Assembly: GCF_900102925.1 (NCBI RefSeq)
Contig: NZ_FNKI01000007.1
Span: 31,350-95,349, forward strand
DNA: 64,000 nucleotides
Direction: 5' to 3'
DNA from: Flagellimonas zhangzhouensis
GTDB lineage: Bacteria > Bacteroidota > Bacteroidia > Flavobacteriales > Flavobacteriaceae
Shown here: positions 8,324 through 17,884 of the stretch, in pieces
Layout of the letters: the number at the start of each line of letters is the position of its first letter
Numbering within the stretch: position 1 is the first letter of the stretch
Translations under genes and position numbers: made by a program
The notes under the pieces: generated by a model
What the model was told of the DNA's origin: nothing
Databases searched by the model: none
What the model saw: the letters and a program-made list of their open reading frames with translations, nothing else

Positions 8324-9784
8324 ATGAAAAAAGCTATTGTCGTCGGTTCTGGATTCTCTTCACTTTCTGCTGCCTGTTATTTGGCAAAATCAGGATTTGA
8401 GGTAGAAATTTTCGAAAAGAATTCAACCGTTGGCGGTCGGGCCAGACAATTGGTAAAAGATGGTTTTACTTTTGATATTGGGCCAAGTTGGTATTGGATG
8501 CCTGATATTTTTGATAAATTCTTTGCCGATTTTGGTAAAAAGACCTCGGATTATTACCAGTTGGACAAGTTGAATCCAGCCTACAAAATCTTTTTTGATG
8601 ATGATACCATCACAATTGGAGATTGTATGGAAGCCATTTGTGATGAATTCGAACGGATTGAATCGGGCAGCAGTGAACATCTAAGGAACTTTATTGGACA
8701 AGCACAGGAAAACTACGACATAGCCATTAATAAAGTGGTGTTGCGTCCTGGACTTTCCCCTTTGGAACTTGTGACCAAAGAAACCATTTTAAAAGTTGAC
8801 CAGTTTTTTAAAACCATAAGTCAAGAGGTGCGTAAACGGTTTAAAAACCCAAAATTGGTTTCAACTTTGGAGTTTCCTGTACTTTTTCTAGGTGCTAAAC
8901 CGAGCAATACACCTTCCTTTTACAATTTTATGAACTTTGCGGATTTCGGTTTGGGTACTTGGCACCCAAAAGGAGGTATGTACGAAATCATAAAGGCCAT
9001 GAAAAGTTTGGCTGAGGAACTTGGAGTCAAGATTCATACGGCCAGCCCTGTAAGCAATATTTTAGTTTCTGACGGACAAGTTTTGGGAATTCGGTCAAAA
9101 GGTAAAAACCATATTGCTAATTATGTGATCAGTGGAGCAGATTACCATCACTCGGAAACATTATTGGATAAAAAATACAGACAATACTCCGAATCTTACT
9201 GGGAAAAAAGAACCTATGCTCCTTCTTCTTTGTTATTTTACATCGGCTTCGATAAAAAATTACAAAACATAGAACATCACAATCTATTTTTTGACACAGA
9301 TTTTGAGGTTCATGCCCAAGAAATTTATGATAACCCTCAATGGCCAAGCAACCCATTGTTCTATGTAAACTTTCCATCCAAAACCGACGCCAGCATGGCA
9401 CCAGATGGGCAAGAGACAGGATTTTTCTTGGTTCCCATTGCACCAGGATTGGAGGATACACCCGAATTACGCGAGCAATATTTTGATATTGTGCTAGATA
9501 GATTTGAGCGATTGACCAACCAACAAATCAAAAAATCCATTATATTCAAGGAAAGTTTCTGTGTAAACGACTTTGTTGAACAGTACAATTCCTACAAAGG
9601 AAATGCGTATGGCATGGCCAACACGTTGAAACAGACTGCCTTTTTACGACCTAACCTCAAAAGTAGTAAGGTAAAAAACTTGTTTTTTACCGGTCAGTTA
9701 ACAGTTCCGGGGCCAGGTGTGCCTCCATCGCTAATTTCAGGGAAATTGGTAGCTGATTTAATCACCAAAACCACTAACAAATGA
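8324..9784 (+). CDS. crtI: Phytoene desaturase (CrtI-type)
   Basis: 486 residues, the normal length. The FAD-binding Rossmann motif VVGSGFSSLSAACYLA is at the N-terminus, followed by FEKNSTVGGRAR and FDIGPSWYWMP. The C-terminal FAD motif reads TGQLTVPGPGVPPSLISGKL, as in bacterial CrtI. The enzyme uses FAD to desaturate phytoene in four steps to lycopene at the membrane. Its TGA overlaps the crtB ATG in an ATGA junction, so translation is coupled. It follows the CarH-like regulator by 8 bases. Confidence 0.95.
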   Translation: MKKAIVVGSGFSSLSAACYLAKSGFEVEIFEKNSTVGGRARQLVKDGFTFDIGPSWYWMPDIFDKFFADFGKKTSDYYQLDKLNPAYKIFFDDDTITIGDCMEAICDEFERIESGSSEHLRNFIGQAQENYDIAINKVVLRPGLSPLELVTKETILKVDQFFKTISQEVRKRFKNPKLVSTLEFPVLFLGAKPSNTPSFYNFMNFADFGLGTWHPKGGMYEIIKAMKSLAEELGVKIHTASPVSNILVSDGQVLGIRSKGKNHIANYVISGADYHHSETLLDKKYRQYSESYWEKRTYAPSSLLFYIGFDKKLQNIEHHNLFFDTDFEVHAQEIYDNPQWPSNPLFYVNFPSKTDASMAPDGQETGFFLVPIAPGLEDTPELREQYFDIVLDRFERLTNQQIKKSIIFKESFCVNDFVEQYNSYKGNAYGMANTLKQTAFLRPNLKSSKVKNLFFTGQLTVPGPGVPPSLISGKLVADLITKTTNK

Positions 9785-10623
9785 AAACTATTTTTGATGA
9801 TGTCTCTTACAATTGCAGCAAAATTGTAACCCAATCTTACAGTACTTCATTTTCATTGGCCACCAAAATGCTGGCTTCTTCCATTAGGGCGGATATTTAC
9901 AACATTTATGGGTTTGTCCGTTTTGCGGATGAGATTGTGGACACCTTCCATGATTACGACAAATCCACCCTTTTTGATGATTTTGAAAAGGACATGAATT
10001 TGGCGATTCAAAATAAAATAAGTTTGAATCCAATCTTAAATGCCTTTCAACATACCTATCATAAATACGATATTCCACACCATTTAGTGGAAGCCTTTAT
10101 GAAGAGTATGCGCATGGACCTTACGAAAAAGAAATACCTCACTTTTGAGGAATATCGAGAATATATTTACGGTTCTGCAGATGTTGTGGGACTTATGTGC
10201 CTTTGTGTTTTTGTAAAAGGCGACAAAGAAAAATATGAGGAATTGAAGGAATCTGCCATGGCTTTAGGATCGGCTTTTCAAAAAGTGAATTTTTTACGTG
10301 ACCTAAAAGCAGATTTTGAAGATTTGAATCGCACCTATTTCCCAAACACCAACCTTTTGGAACTGGACGAGGTCTCCAAAAAACGAATTGTTGACGAAAT
10401 AAAAGCTGATTTTGCCTTGGGTTATTCTGGTATTATTAAATTGCCCGAACAAGCCAAATTTGGAGTGTACACGGCCTATCGCTATTACAAAAAGTTATTG
10501 CACAAATTACAGGCCACTCCTCCCTTAGAAATTAAAAATGCTAGGATTCGAGTACCCAACTACCAAAAAATTGGGTTATTGGCTCAATCTTATGTGAACT
10601 ATAAACTACAAATGGTACAATGA
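9781..10623 (+). CDS. crtB: Phytoene synthase
   Basis: 280 residues of the squalene/phytoene synthase fold. The two Asp-rich motifs that bind the diphosphates through magnesium are present: VRFADEIVDTF at about residues 41-51 and NFLRDLKADFEDLNR at about 170-184. The enzyme joins two geranylgeranyl diphosphate molecules head to head to make phytoene, the first committed carotenoid step. The start overlaps the crtI stop by four bases and the stop overlaps the crtZ start by four bases. An idi gene at 59431-59961 can supply dimethylallyl diphosphate; no geranylgeranyl diphosphate synthase is in the window. Confidence 0.95.
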   Translation: MKTIFDDVSYNCSKIVTQSYSTSFSLATKMLASSIRADIYNIYGFVRFADEIVDTFHDYDKSTLFDDFEKDMNLAIQNKISLNPILNAFQHTYHKYDIPHHLVEAFMKSMRMDLTKKKYLTFEEYREYIYGSADVVGLMCLCVFVKGDKEKYEELKESAMALGSAFQKVNFLRDLKADFEDLNRTYFPNTNLLELDEVSKKRIVDEIKADFALGYSGIIKLPEQAKFGVYTAYRYYKKLLHKLQATPPLEIKNARIRVPNYQKIGLLAQSYVNYKLQMVQ

Positions 10624-11072
10624 ACATAGCAATTTGGATACTGATTTTTTTAGCCACTTTTTGCTTTATGGAATTTATGGCGTGGTTTACACACAAATAT
10701 GTGATGCACGGTTTTTTGTGGACACTACATCGTGATCATCATAAAAAAGACCATGATTCTTGGTTCGAGCGCAACGACGCCTTTTTTATTTTCTACGCTA
10801 TTGTGAGTATGGTGCTCTTTTATTTGGGCAGCTACACTACTTTTTGGTATGGATGGCCCTTAGGGTTTGGCATTTTGGCTTACGGAATTGCCTATTTTAT
10901 GGTCCACGATATTTTTATCCATCAGCGGTTTAAGATATTTAGAAATGCCAATAACCGCTACGCTAAAGCTGTACGAAGAGCCCATAAAATGCATCACAAG
11001 CATTTGGGAAAAGAAGATGGAGAGTGTTTTGGAATGTTGGTGGTTCCGTTCAAATATTTTAAGAACAGCTAA
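10620..11072 (+). CDS. crtZ: Beta-carotene hydroxylase
   Basis: 150 residues with about four hydrophobic segments and the histidine clusters of the di-iron membrane hydroxylases: HKYVMH at 25-30, HRDHH at about 37-41, HDIFIH in the middle and RRAHKMHHKH near the end. CrtZ adds hydroxyl groups at C-3 and C-3' of the beta rings of beta-carotene, giving zeaxanthin. The start overlaps crtB in an ATGA junction. The stop is only one base from the stop of the convergent TlpA gene and no terminator hairpin is seen, so the two transcripts probably overlap. Zeaxanthin needs lycopene cyclase, which is absent here. Confidence 0.93.
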   Translation: MNIAIWILIFLATFCFMEFMAWFTHKYVMHGFLWTLHRDHHKKDHDSWFERNDAFFIFYAIVSMVLFYLGSYTTFWYGWPLGFGILAYGIAYFMVHDIFIHQRFKIFRNANNRYAKAVRRAHKMHHKHLGKEDGECFGMLVVPFKYFKNS

Positions 11073-11073
11073 C

Positions 11074-11640
11074 TTATTCAGCTAAAAGTTCATCCAGCAA
11101 TTCACGGGTTTCGGCGGAGTTCCAATTAACAGCTCCTTTTTCATCCACTACTATTTTTCCGTCTTTACTGATCACATAGGAAGCAGGAATTGAAGAACTT
11201 TCCATTTCTGCTGGGATTGGAGATGCTTGAAAATAAACAGGGAGTGTATAGCCTTTTTTATCTATAAAAGCTTCTACCTTATCCCTTTCATCGTTGGTCA
11301 CGAATGCAAAAACTACTTTATCCTGATAATCTGCATGCAAATCGGCAAAACTAGGGAGTTCAGCTACACAAGGGGGACACCACGTAGCCCAAATATTGAC
11401 TACTACTACTTTTCTTTTGGTCGACGCAAAAGAAAAACGATTGCCCTCCAAATCCACCAAATCCCAATTGTAGTTTTCCAAAGTGATTTGTTCATCTGTA
11501 TCCACCTCATCGGCACTCATCACAAACATTTTGATCTTGTTTACAATTACCCGCGCATGAAATCCTACGGGAGTAAATAAAATCAACAGAATGGCCAATA
11601 TCCAAATGCCATTGCTTATTTGTTCTTTGGTGATTTTCAT
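11074..11640 (-). CDS. TlpA-like membrane-anchored thioredoxin, active site intact
   Basis: 188 residues. One N-terminal membrane helix (about 10-27) anchors a thioredoxin fold in the periplasm. The redox site WCPPC is present (C88, C91), and the cis-proline loop reads SIPASYV. Such proteins reduce or rearrange thiols of periplasmic proteins or cytochrome c apoproteins. The start overlaps the stop of its paralogue at 11637-12206 by four bases, so they are one transcript with the inactive paralogue first. It converges on crtZ. Confidence 0.88.
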   Translation of the reverse strand: MKITKEQISNGIWILAILLILFTPVGFHARVIVNKIKMFVMSADEVDTDEQITLENYNWDLVDLEGNRFSFASTKRKVVVVNIWATWCPPCVAELPSFADLHADYQDKVVFAFVTNDERDKVEAFIDKKGYTLPVYFQASPIPAEMESSSIPASYVISKDGKIVVDEKGAVNWNSAETRELLDELLAE

Positions 11641-12206
11641 TCGATTTTTTCAGCGATTAATTCATCCAGTAATTTGTAGACCTTGTTCGAGCTCCAATCT
11701 GAAATTCCCTCTTTATGAATGACCACATTCCCCGATTTATCAATCAAATAGGAAGCTGGTACCTCACTGGCATCCAACGGCATTTTTTCACCTATAATTA
11801 AATAGGTCACTGGAAAAGTAAACTCGTGCTCCGCCATAAAAGCTTCTACAGGAGCTTGTTCTTCGTTGGTGATGATATAAAAGTCAATCTTGTCCTTATA
11901 GGCATCATAAAGCTCTTGAATGCTCACCAACTCGGCCTCTGAAGGTAGTCGCCAAGAGGCCCAAAAGTTTACAAAAACCACATTTCCCTTAGATTTTTCA
12001 AAATTGAAAAAGTTCCAATCGGCATCTTTCAACTTCCAATCGTAATCGGTGATTTTCTGGCGTTCCGATGCTTCAATCACAGGTGGGGAGAATGAAAAAA
12101 TTCGATTCAACAACAACTTTCCGTAATACCCTAAAGGGGTTACAAAAAAGGAAAGCACAAAGAGCATCAATAAAATATTGAGTACTGACTTTTTACTGAT
12201 TTTCAT
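11637..12206 (-). CDS. TlpA-like thioredoxin paralogue with lost CXXC
   Basis: 189 residues, with the same layout as its downstream neighbour: membrane helix at about 9-27, linker and thioredoxin fold. Where the neighbour has WATWCPPCVAEL this protein has WASWRLPSEAEL, so both redox cysteines are replaced (R86 and S89). The cis-proline loop EVPASYL and the overall length are kept and the frame is intact, which argues for a folded, possibly structural or binding role rather than decay. No other cysteine replaces the pair in the visible active-site loop. It is translationally coupled to the active copy. Confidence 0.85.
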   Translation of the reverse strand: MKISKKSVLNILLMLFVLSFFVTPLGYYGKLLLNRIFSFSPPVIEASERQKITDYDWKLKDADWNFFNFEKSKGNVVFVNFWASWRLPSEAELVSIQELYDAYKDKIDFYIITNEEQAPVEAFMAEHEFTFPVTYLIIGEKMPLDASEVPASYLIDKSGNVVIHKEGISDWSSNKVYKLLDELIAEKIE

Positions 12207-12225
12207 CTATTGGGGGTTTCGTAAA

Positions 12226-12264
12226 AATTAAAAACTCCTGACAGCTTTTACCCTATCAGGAGTT
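12226..12264 (-). terminator. Intrinsic terminator of the aconitase gene
   Basis: ACTCCTGA (12234-12241) and TCAGGAGT (12256-12263) form an 8-bp perfect stem. On the minus strand the stem is followed by a run of T residues. Confidence 0.85.
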
Positions 12265-12286
12265 CCTACAAATTATTTAGATACAA

Positions 12287-14554
12287 TTAAGCATTCTGCT
12301 TTTTGATCAAGTTCAATGCTGAACCTTCATTAAACCATGCAATTTGAGCATTGTTGTACGAATGATTTGCAATGACAGTGTCCTTGCTTCCATCGCCATG
12401 TACAACCTCAATGGTCAATGGTTTATCCGGAGCGAACTGGTCGATGTCCAAGAAGTTGAAAGTGTCATCCTCTTGAATCAAATCGTAATCGCTTTCATTT
12501 GCGAAGGTCAAGGCCAACATTCCTTGTTTTTTCAAATTGGTTTCGTGAATCCTTGCGAAAGACTTCACCAAAACAGCGGCAACGCCCAAGTGACGAGGCT
12601 GCATGGCAGCGTGCTCTCTTGAAGAACCTTCTCCGTAGTTATGATCACCCACAACAATAGTTTTGATTCCCGCTTTTTTGTATTCACGTTGCGTATCTGG
12701 CACACCTCCGTACTCGCCTGTCAACTGATTTTTAACAAAGTTGGTCTTTTGGTTGAAGGCATTCACAGCACCAATCAAAGTGTTGTTGGCAATATTGTCC
12801 AAATGTCCTCTGTAACGCAACCATGGTCCAGCCATAGAAATATGATCCGTTGTACATTTTCCAAATGCTTTAATCAACAACTTCATCCCTTGAAGGCTTG
12901 CTGGAGTAATAGGCACGAACGGCTCCAAAAGTTGTAAACGCTCAGAATCTGGAGCAACGATTACATTTACACCGCTACCATCTTCCAATGGATCAACATA
13001 TCCATTTTCCTTTACTTCAAATCCTTTTGGTGGCAATTCCCAGCCTGTTGGCTCATCCAACATAACTTCTTCACCATCCTCATTGATCAATTTATCAGTT
13101 AATGGGTTGAAGTCCAAACGACCCGCAATCGCAATCGCAGCGGTCATTTCTGGAGAAGCAACAAATGCGTGTGTGTTCGGGTTACCATCGGCACGCTTGG
13201 CGAAGTTACGGTTGAAGGAATGCACAATACTGTTCTTAGGTGCATTCTTAGGATCTTCGTAACGACCCCACTGACCGATACATGGTCCACAGGCGTTGGT
13301 GAAAATCTTGGCATCCAATTTTTCAAAGATTTCAAGAATACCGTCACGCTCTGTTGTATATCTTACCTGCTCAGAACCTGGGTTGATTCCAAATTCGGCT
13401 TTAGTTTTCAGTTTTTTGTCCAAGGCCTGTTGCGCAATGGATGATGCTCTGGACAAATCCTCGTAAGAAGAGTTGGTACAAGAACCGATCAATCCCCACT
13501 CTACTGCCAATGGCCAATCGTTAGCTTGCGCTTTTTCGGTCATGGTACCTACTTCGGTAGCCAAATCTGGAGTAAAAGGTCCGTTCAACAATGGCATCAA
13601 TTCTGTCAAGTTGATTTCGATTACTTGATCAAAATATAGCTCTGGATTAGCATACACTTCTGGATCAGCAGTTAAATGCTCTTTTACTGCATTTGCAGCA
13701 TCGGCAACATCCGCTCTATCAGTAGCTCTCAAGTAGCGCTCCATTGACTCATCGTAACCGAAAGTGGAGGTTGTAGCTCCAATTTCAGCACCCATGTTAC
13801 AAATGGTTCCTTTTCCTGTACAAGACATGGAAGTGGCCCCTGGGCCAAAATATTCTACGATAGCTCCTGTTCCCCCTTTTACGGTAAGGATTTCAGCAAC
13901 TTTTAGGATTACATCTTTTGGTGCAGTCCAACCAGAAAGCTTTCCAGTTAATTTTACACCGATCAGTTTTGGGAATTTCAACTCCCAAGCCATACCTGCC
14001 ATTACATCAACAGCATCAGCACCACCAACACCGATGGCTACCATTCCCAATCCACCTGCGTTAACGGTGTGGGAATCCGTACCGATCATCATACCTCCTG
14101 GGAAAGCATAATTTTCAAGCACTACTTGGTGAATAATACCAGCTCCTGGCTCCCAGAATCCGATTCCGTATTTGTTGGAAACTGAACCCAAGAAATCAAA
14201 AACTTCCTTACTGGTTTCGTTAGCGTGTTTCAAATCCACCGCAGCACCTTGTTTCGCTTGGATCAAGTGGTCACAGTGAACCGTTGTTGGAACAGCTACT
14301 TTATCTTTACCTGCTTGCATAAACTGAAGCAATGCCATTTGGGCTGTTGCATCTTGACAAGCGATTCTATCTGGAGCAAAATCAACATAATCTTTACCAC
14401 GGGTAAACTTGGTAGTGGGTGTACCATCCCATAGGTGGGAATACAATATTTTTTCAGCTAAAGTCAACGGTTTTCCAACCAATTCCCGGGCTTTGTCCAC
14501 ACGCTCCCCCATGGAAGCGTAGACACCCTTAATCATGTCTATATCAAATGCCAT
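12287..14554 (-). CDS. Aconitate hydratase
   Basis: 755 residues, the length of the mitochondrial-type aconitases rather than the longer AcnA or AcnB of E. coli. It interconverts citrate and isocitrate in the tricarboxylic acid cycle. The three cysteines that hold the 4Fe-4S cluster are visible in GSCTNSS and [12 protein letters not shown]; the substrate-binding IGTDSHT motif is near residue 160-170 and the swivel-domain [15 protein letters not shown] motif near 650. It is the last gene of a minus-strand run that begins with two folding factors and MoxR, but a 103-base gap with its own inverted repeat suggests separate control. Confidence 0.95.
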   Translation of the reverse strand: MAFDIDMIKGVYASMGERVDKARELVGKPLTLAEKILYSHLWDGTPTTKFTRGKDYVDFAPDRIACQDATAQMALLQFMQAGKDKVAVPTTVHCDHLIQAKQGAAVDLKHANETSKEVFDFLGSVSNKYGIGFWEPGAGIIHQVVLENYAFPGGMMIGTDSHTVNAGGLGMVAIGVGGADAVDVMAGMAWELKFPKLIGVKLTGKLSGWTAPKDVILKVAEILTVKGGTGAIVEYFGPGATSMSCTGKGTICNMGAEIGATTSTFGYDESMERYLRATDRADVADAANAVKEHLTADPEVYANPELYFDQVIEINLTELMPLLNGPFTPDLATEVGTMTEKAQANDWPLAVEWGLIGSCTNSSYEDLSRASSIAQQALDKKLKTKAEFGINPGSEQVRYTTERDGILEIFEKLDAKIFTNACGPCIGQWGRYEDPKNAPKNSIVHSFNRNFAKRADGNPNTHAFVASPEMTAAIAIAGRLDFNPLTDKLINEDGEEVMLDEPTGWELPPKGFEVKENGYVDPLEDGSGVNVIVAPDSERLQLLEPFVPITPASLQGMKLLIKAFGKCTTDHISMAGPWLRYRGHLDNIANNTLIGAVNAFNQKTNFVKNQLTGEYGGVPDTQREYKKAGIKTIVVGDHNYGEGSSREHAAMQPRHLGVAAVLVKSFARIHETNLKKQGMLALTFANESDYDLIQEDDTFNFLDIDQFAPDKPLTIEVVHGDGSKDTVIANHSYNNAQIAWFNEGSALNLIKKQNA

Positions 14555-14575
14555 TCTATTAAATGAATTTTAAGA

Positions 14576-14603
14576 TTTTAGTAATTCGGTAAATTTACTA
14601 AAA
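14576..14603. promoter_or_regulatory. Inverted repeat in the aconitase promoter region, candidate operator
   Basis: TTTTAGTAA (14576-14584) and TTACTAAAA (14595-14603) are perfect 9-bp arms with a 10-base spacer, and the palindrome GTAAATTTAC (14589-14598) overlaps the right arm. On the minus strand the centre contains TAAATTTA, one base from the -7 consensus. It lies 22 bases before the aconitase start. No T run follows, so an operator is more likely than a terminator. Confidence 0.4.
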
Positions 14604-14657
14604 TGCTAAGTATTTTGGAATTAGAATCAACCTAAATAATTGGCAAAAGTTTGATAT

Positions 14658-15611
14658 CTATAACAAATGGGAAATTAGGGTTTCTTCTGAGATACCTTCG
14701 GCTTCTGCTTTGTAGTTTTTTAGGATTCGATGGCGAAGTATGCCAACAGCCACTGCTTTTACATCCTCGATGTCGGGAGAGAACTTACCATGAATGGCTG
14801 CATGTGCCTTGGCGGCCAATACCAAATTTTGAGAAGCCCGTGGGCCTGCTCCCCAATCAACATAATTATTTACGTAATCTGAAGAACCCTCCATACCCGG
14901 TCTGGTACTGTGAACCAATCTAACCGTATAGTCGACAACATTGTCCGCAACAGGAATTCTACGTACCAAATGTTGTACTTCGATAATCTCCTCTGCATTG
15001 AACAAGGTATTGATCTTCACCTCATCATCGGTGGTGGTGGATTTCACAACTTGAATTTCTTCCGCGATAGATGGGTATTTTAACTCAATCGCAAACATAA
15101 ACCTATCCAATTGCGCTTCTGGAAGCGGATAGGTTCCTTCCTGCTCAATTGGGTTTTGAGTAGCCAATACAAAGTATGGCTTGTTGAGTTTGTGCTGTTT
15201 TCCAGCTATGGTCACTGCTCTTTCTTGCATAGCCTCCAAGAGGGCTGCCTGCGTTTTGGGAGGTGTTCGGTTAATCTCATCGGCAAGAATGATATTACCA
15301 AAAACAGGTCCCATGATAAATTTGAAGTTGCGGTCTTTGTCCAAAACCTCACTTCCTAAAATATCACTGGGCATTAAATCGGGTGTAAACTGAATGCGTT
15401 TAAAATCTAGCCCTAAGGTTTGTGCAATTGTGTTGACCATTAAGGTCTTTGCCAAACCAGGAACACCAATTAAAAGGGAGTGTCCACCTGTATAAATGGA
15501 CAGTAGAATTTGTTCAATCACCTGTTCTTGGCCTACAATGACCTTGGCAATTTCCTTTTTAAGTTCTTGGTGTTTTTTTACTAGATTTTCAACAGCTGTT
15601 ACGTCCGACAT
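14658..15611 (-). CDS. MoxR-family AAA+ ATPase
   Basis: 317 residues with a full ATPase core: Walker A GVPGLAKT at 49-56, Walker B ILADEINR with D111 and E112, and sensor 1 region ATQNPIEQEG. MoxR ATPases act as chaperones that mature or activate partner proteins, usually together with a VWA protein and a DUF58 protein. No such partners lie within this window next to the gene. It starts 4 bases after the stop of a SurA-like chaperone gene, so it belongs to the same transcript, linking it to envelope protein folding. Confidence 0.92.
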   Translation of the reverse strand: MSDVTAVENLVKKHQELKKEIAKVIVGQEQVIEQILLSIYTGGHSLLIGVPGLAKTLMVNTIAQTLGLDFKRIQFTPDLMPSDILGSEVLDKDRNFKFIMGPVFGNIILADEINRTPPKTQAALLEAMQERAVTIAGKQHKLNKPYFVLATQNPIEQEGTYPLPEAQLDRFMFAIELKYPSIAEEIQVVKSTTTDDEVKINTLFNAEEIIEVQHLVRRIPVADNVVDYTVRLVHSTRPGMEGSSDYVNNYVDWGAGPRASQNLVLAAKAHAAIHGKFSPDIEDVKAVAVGILRHRILKNYKAEAEGISEETLISHLL

Positions 15612-15615
15612 GCAA

Positions 15616-17019
15616 TTATTCTTTTACCCAGTTGTTTGCAAAATCGCAACTTCTGTTATACTCGTTCACATGAATATAGGTGTCCTCGATATGCTCATTC
15701 ATCCATTCTTTGATGGCCTTAAATTGCTTTTCACGCAAGGCCAATTCTTGGATTTTAAGGTAATCTTTTGCAAAATCTGCCTTGTGCTCGTCATAACGAT
15801 TGGAGATTTTCATGATTTTCAACTTTGGAGCTCCACCTCTTGGATCATCTTCGCGAATTGGTCGGGAAATTTCCTCATCCTTTAAATTTCGTACTTGATT
15901 GTACAGGGATGGGTCCATCTTGGTCAATTCAAAACGAGAATCGAAGTTTACAGGATTTCTCAATAATCCACCATCAAACTTTGTTTCTTTTTCATCGGAA
16001 AAGTTCAATGCCGCATCAGCAAATGTGTATTTTCCATCCAATACTTGCTGACGAATACTATCCAATTCGGCCATCGCCTTATCAATGGCACTTTGAGGAA
16101 TTTCAGGAATCATTAAAATGTGACGAATATCTCTTTCCTGCCCTCTGATTTTTTCCACAAAAATAATGTGGTATCCAAAAATGGTTTCAAAAGGTTCCGA
16201 AACCTCGCCTTCTCTTAAACTGAAAGCAACATCTTTAAATTCCTTTACAAAACCAGTTTCCTTTGTAATGCTATAAAAACCACCGTTTGGTCTTGAAGCT
16301 GGATCTTGGGAATGCAGAATCGCCTTTACACGGAAATTTCCATCATTCTCAACAACATCCTGTCTAATCTCCTTTAAAGTATTAATCACTTTTTGCTTTT
16401 CCTCTTCAGGTGCTTCTGGTTGTTTTACGATTTGGGCGATTTCCAACTCCGCACCAAAAACAGGTCTTTCATCCTCTGGGATTCTATAAAAGAACTGACG
16501 CACTTCTTCAGGAGTCACCTCAATTTCTTTTACAATTTTGCTCTGCATTTGTTCAGAAAGCATACGCAGTTTATTGATCTCAAAAAGCTCTTCACGGAAG
16601 CTTTCCATATCGGGCTTTTTGTAATAGCGTAGCATTTTTTCCACACTACCAATTTGTTGGGATAACTGCTGAATCTGTGCATCACTTTGTGCGTTCACTT
16701 GATCATCACTTACCAACAAACTATCCTGTACTGCTTGGTGGGCATATAATCGATCTTCCATCAACTTGCCCAACAATCCGCAACGGGTAACATCTTCAGT
16801 AGATGCTCCCTGGTTTTGCAAATCGATCAAGGTCTTATCAATATCGGATTCCAAAATCACGTAGTCCCCAATTACGGCGGCGATACCATCCAATTTTACT
16901 CTGTTTGCACTGGCAGTTGTGTCTTTGGACGCCAAGGCCTCATCTGTTTCTTGTGCTTGGGCGGTCAGGGCCAATCCCATAAATGCAAGGACTAAAAATC
17001 CGTTAGTTGTTATTTTCAT
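15616..17019 (-). CDS. SurA-like periplasmic peptidyl-prolyl isomerase
   Basis: 467 residues from the ATG at 17019, chosen because it starts directly with the signal peptide MKITTNGFLVLAFMGLALTAQAQ; a longer frame to 17052 adds a charged head. An N-terminal chaperone helix region is followed by two parvulin (rotamase) domains, the first around GGFYSITKETGFVKEF and GYHIIFVEK, the second around FDGGLLRNP. The gene product should escort unfolded outer-membrane proteins in the periplasm. The start overlaps the end of the preceding lipoprotein gene by 17 bases. Confidence 0.88.
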   Translation of the reverse strand: MKITTNGFLVLAFMGLALTAQAQETDEALASKDTTASANRVKLDGIAAVIGDYVILESDIDKTLIDLQNQGASTEDVTRCGLLGKLMEDRLYAHQAVQDSLLVSDDQVNAQSDAQIQQLSQQIGSVEKMLRYYKKPDMESFREELFEINKLRMLSEQMQSKIVKEIEVTPEEVRQFFYRIPEDERPVFGAELEIAQIVKQPEAPEEEKQKVINTLKEIRQDVVENDGNFRVKAILHSQDPASRPNGGFYSITKETGFVKEFKDVAFSLREGEVSEPFETIFGYHIIFVEKIRGQERDIRHILMIPEIPQSAIDKAMAELDSIRQQVLDGKYTFADAALNFSDEKETKFDGGLLRNPVNFDSRFELTKMDPSLYNQVRNLKDEEISRPIREDDPRGGAPKLKIMKISNRYDEHKADFAKDYLKIQELALREKQFKAIKEWMNEHIEDTYIHVNEYNRSCDFANNWVKE

Positions 17020-17884
17020 AAACCTCAAATTCTTTCTTCTTAATAGCTTCATCTATTATTTCGGTTTCCAATTTTTTAACGTAGTTCAATCGTCTACGGT
17101 TCAATATTAATTGCTTGATATCTGGCTCTACATATTCAAAAGGTGCTGTATCGTTGACTTCCAACACATTGGTCACCATGCCCAAATATACCTCTAAGGA
17201 GTCTTGCAACTCAAAAAATTGTGATTTTTTTAAGTTCGCTTCTTCATTTAAGGTGGTCAATGGAGGAATCTCTTCAATTACCCTTGAGGCACTCACCCAA
17301 ATTGAATCGTTGAAATGTATTTTTTTGAACTGTACCGCAATGGAGTCCAAATAGGTTTTATCGGAATCGTTCCAATCCCTGATTTTATCCTTCACCCCTT
17401 CTAAATCCAAAAATTGATTGGACATGCCCACAAATCGCAATTGCACCAACTTTTCACTTAACTTAAAGTTTTCCATTTCGCGTTCATAAAAATCACGAAG
17501 TTGGCTTTTGGTCACAGCAGTGTCTTGCGCTTGCATTACAAGGGCTTCTATATAGGCTCTAGTGTACAAATCGGCCCGATAATCGGAAACCAATCGATCG
17601 AACTCGGCCAGTTTTTCCTCTGGTAAATTGATTTTGGATTTGGATAACAACAATTGTTTTGACGCCCAATTGTTGATATAGTTGGTAATGAACAAGGTAC
17701 TGTCTTGAGCCGACATGTCATCCTGCACCAATCGTGCTATATCCTCTTTATAGAGGTATTTTTCCCCGACCCTGGCCACTGGTTGGCCCTCTTCCTCTTT
17801 ATTGAAAAACTCCCCACAGGAGGAAAGTAACAAGCCACTTAGCGCAAAGAGAAAAGTCAGGCTATTTTTTTGGAGCTTAAGCAT
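17003..17884 (-). CDS. Lipoprotein folding factor of the peptidyl-prolyl isomerase family
   Basis: 293 residues from the ATG at 17884. The signal peptide ends in the lipobox LLSSCG, so the mature protein is lipid-anchored. The start of the mature part (PVARVGEKYLYKEDIARLV) resembles the N-terminus of SurA/PrsA-type proteins, followed by long helices. The parvulin core motifs are not clear, so it may act as a chaperone without isomerase activity. It is the first gene of a cluster with the SurA-like protein and MoxR. A longer frame up to 18145 is rejected because it runs over the divergent SRPBCC gene. Confidence 0.72.
   Translation of the reverse strand: MLKLQKNSLTFLFALSGLLLSSCGEFFNKEEEGQPVARVGEKYLYKEDIARLVQDDMSAQDSTLFITNYINNWASKQLLLSKSKINLPEEKLAEFDRLVSDYRADLYTRAYIEALVMQAQDTAVTKSQLRDFYEREMENFKLSEKLVQLRFVGMSNQFLDLEGVKDKIRDWNDSDKTYLDSIAVQFKKIHFNDSIWVSASRVIEEIPPLTTLNEEANLKKSQFFELQDSLEVYLGMVTNVLEVNDTAPFEYVEPDIKQLILNRRRLNYVKKLETEIIDEAIKKKEFEVYENNN

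Noticed and set aside
11637..12206. Inactive TlpA paralogue as a pseudogene
   Set aside because: The frame is intact, full length and coupled to its neighbour, with no stop or shift.
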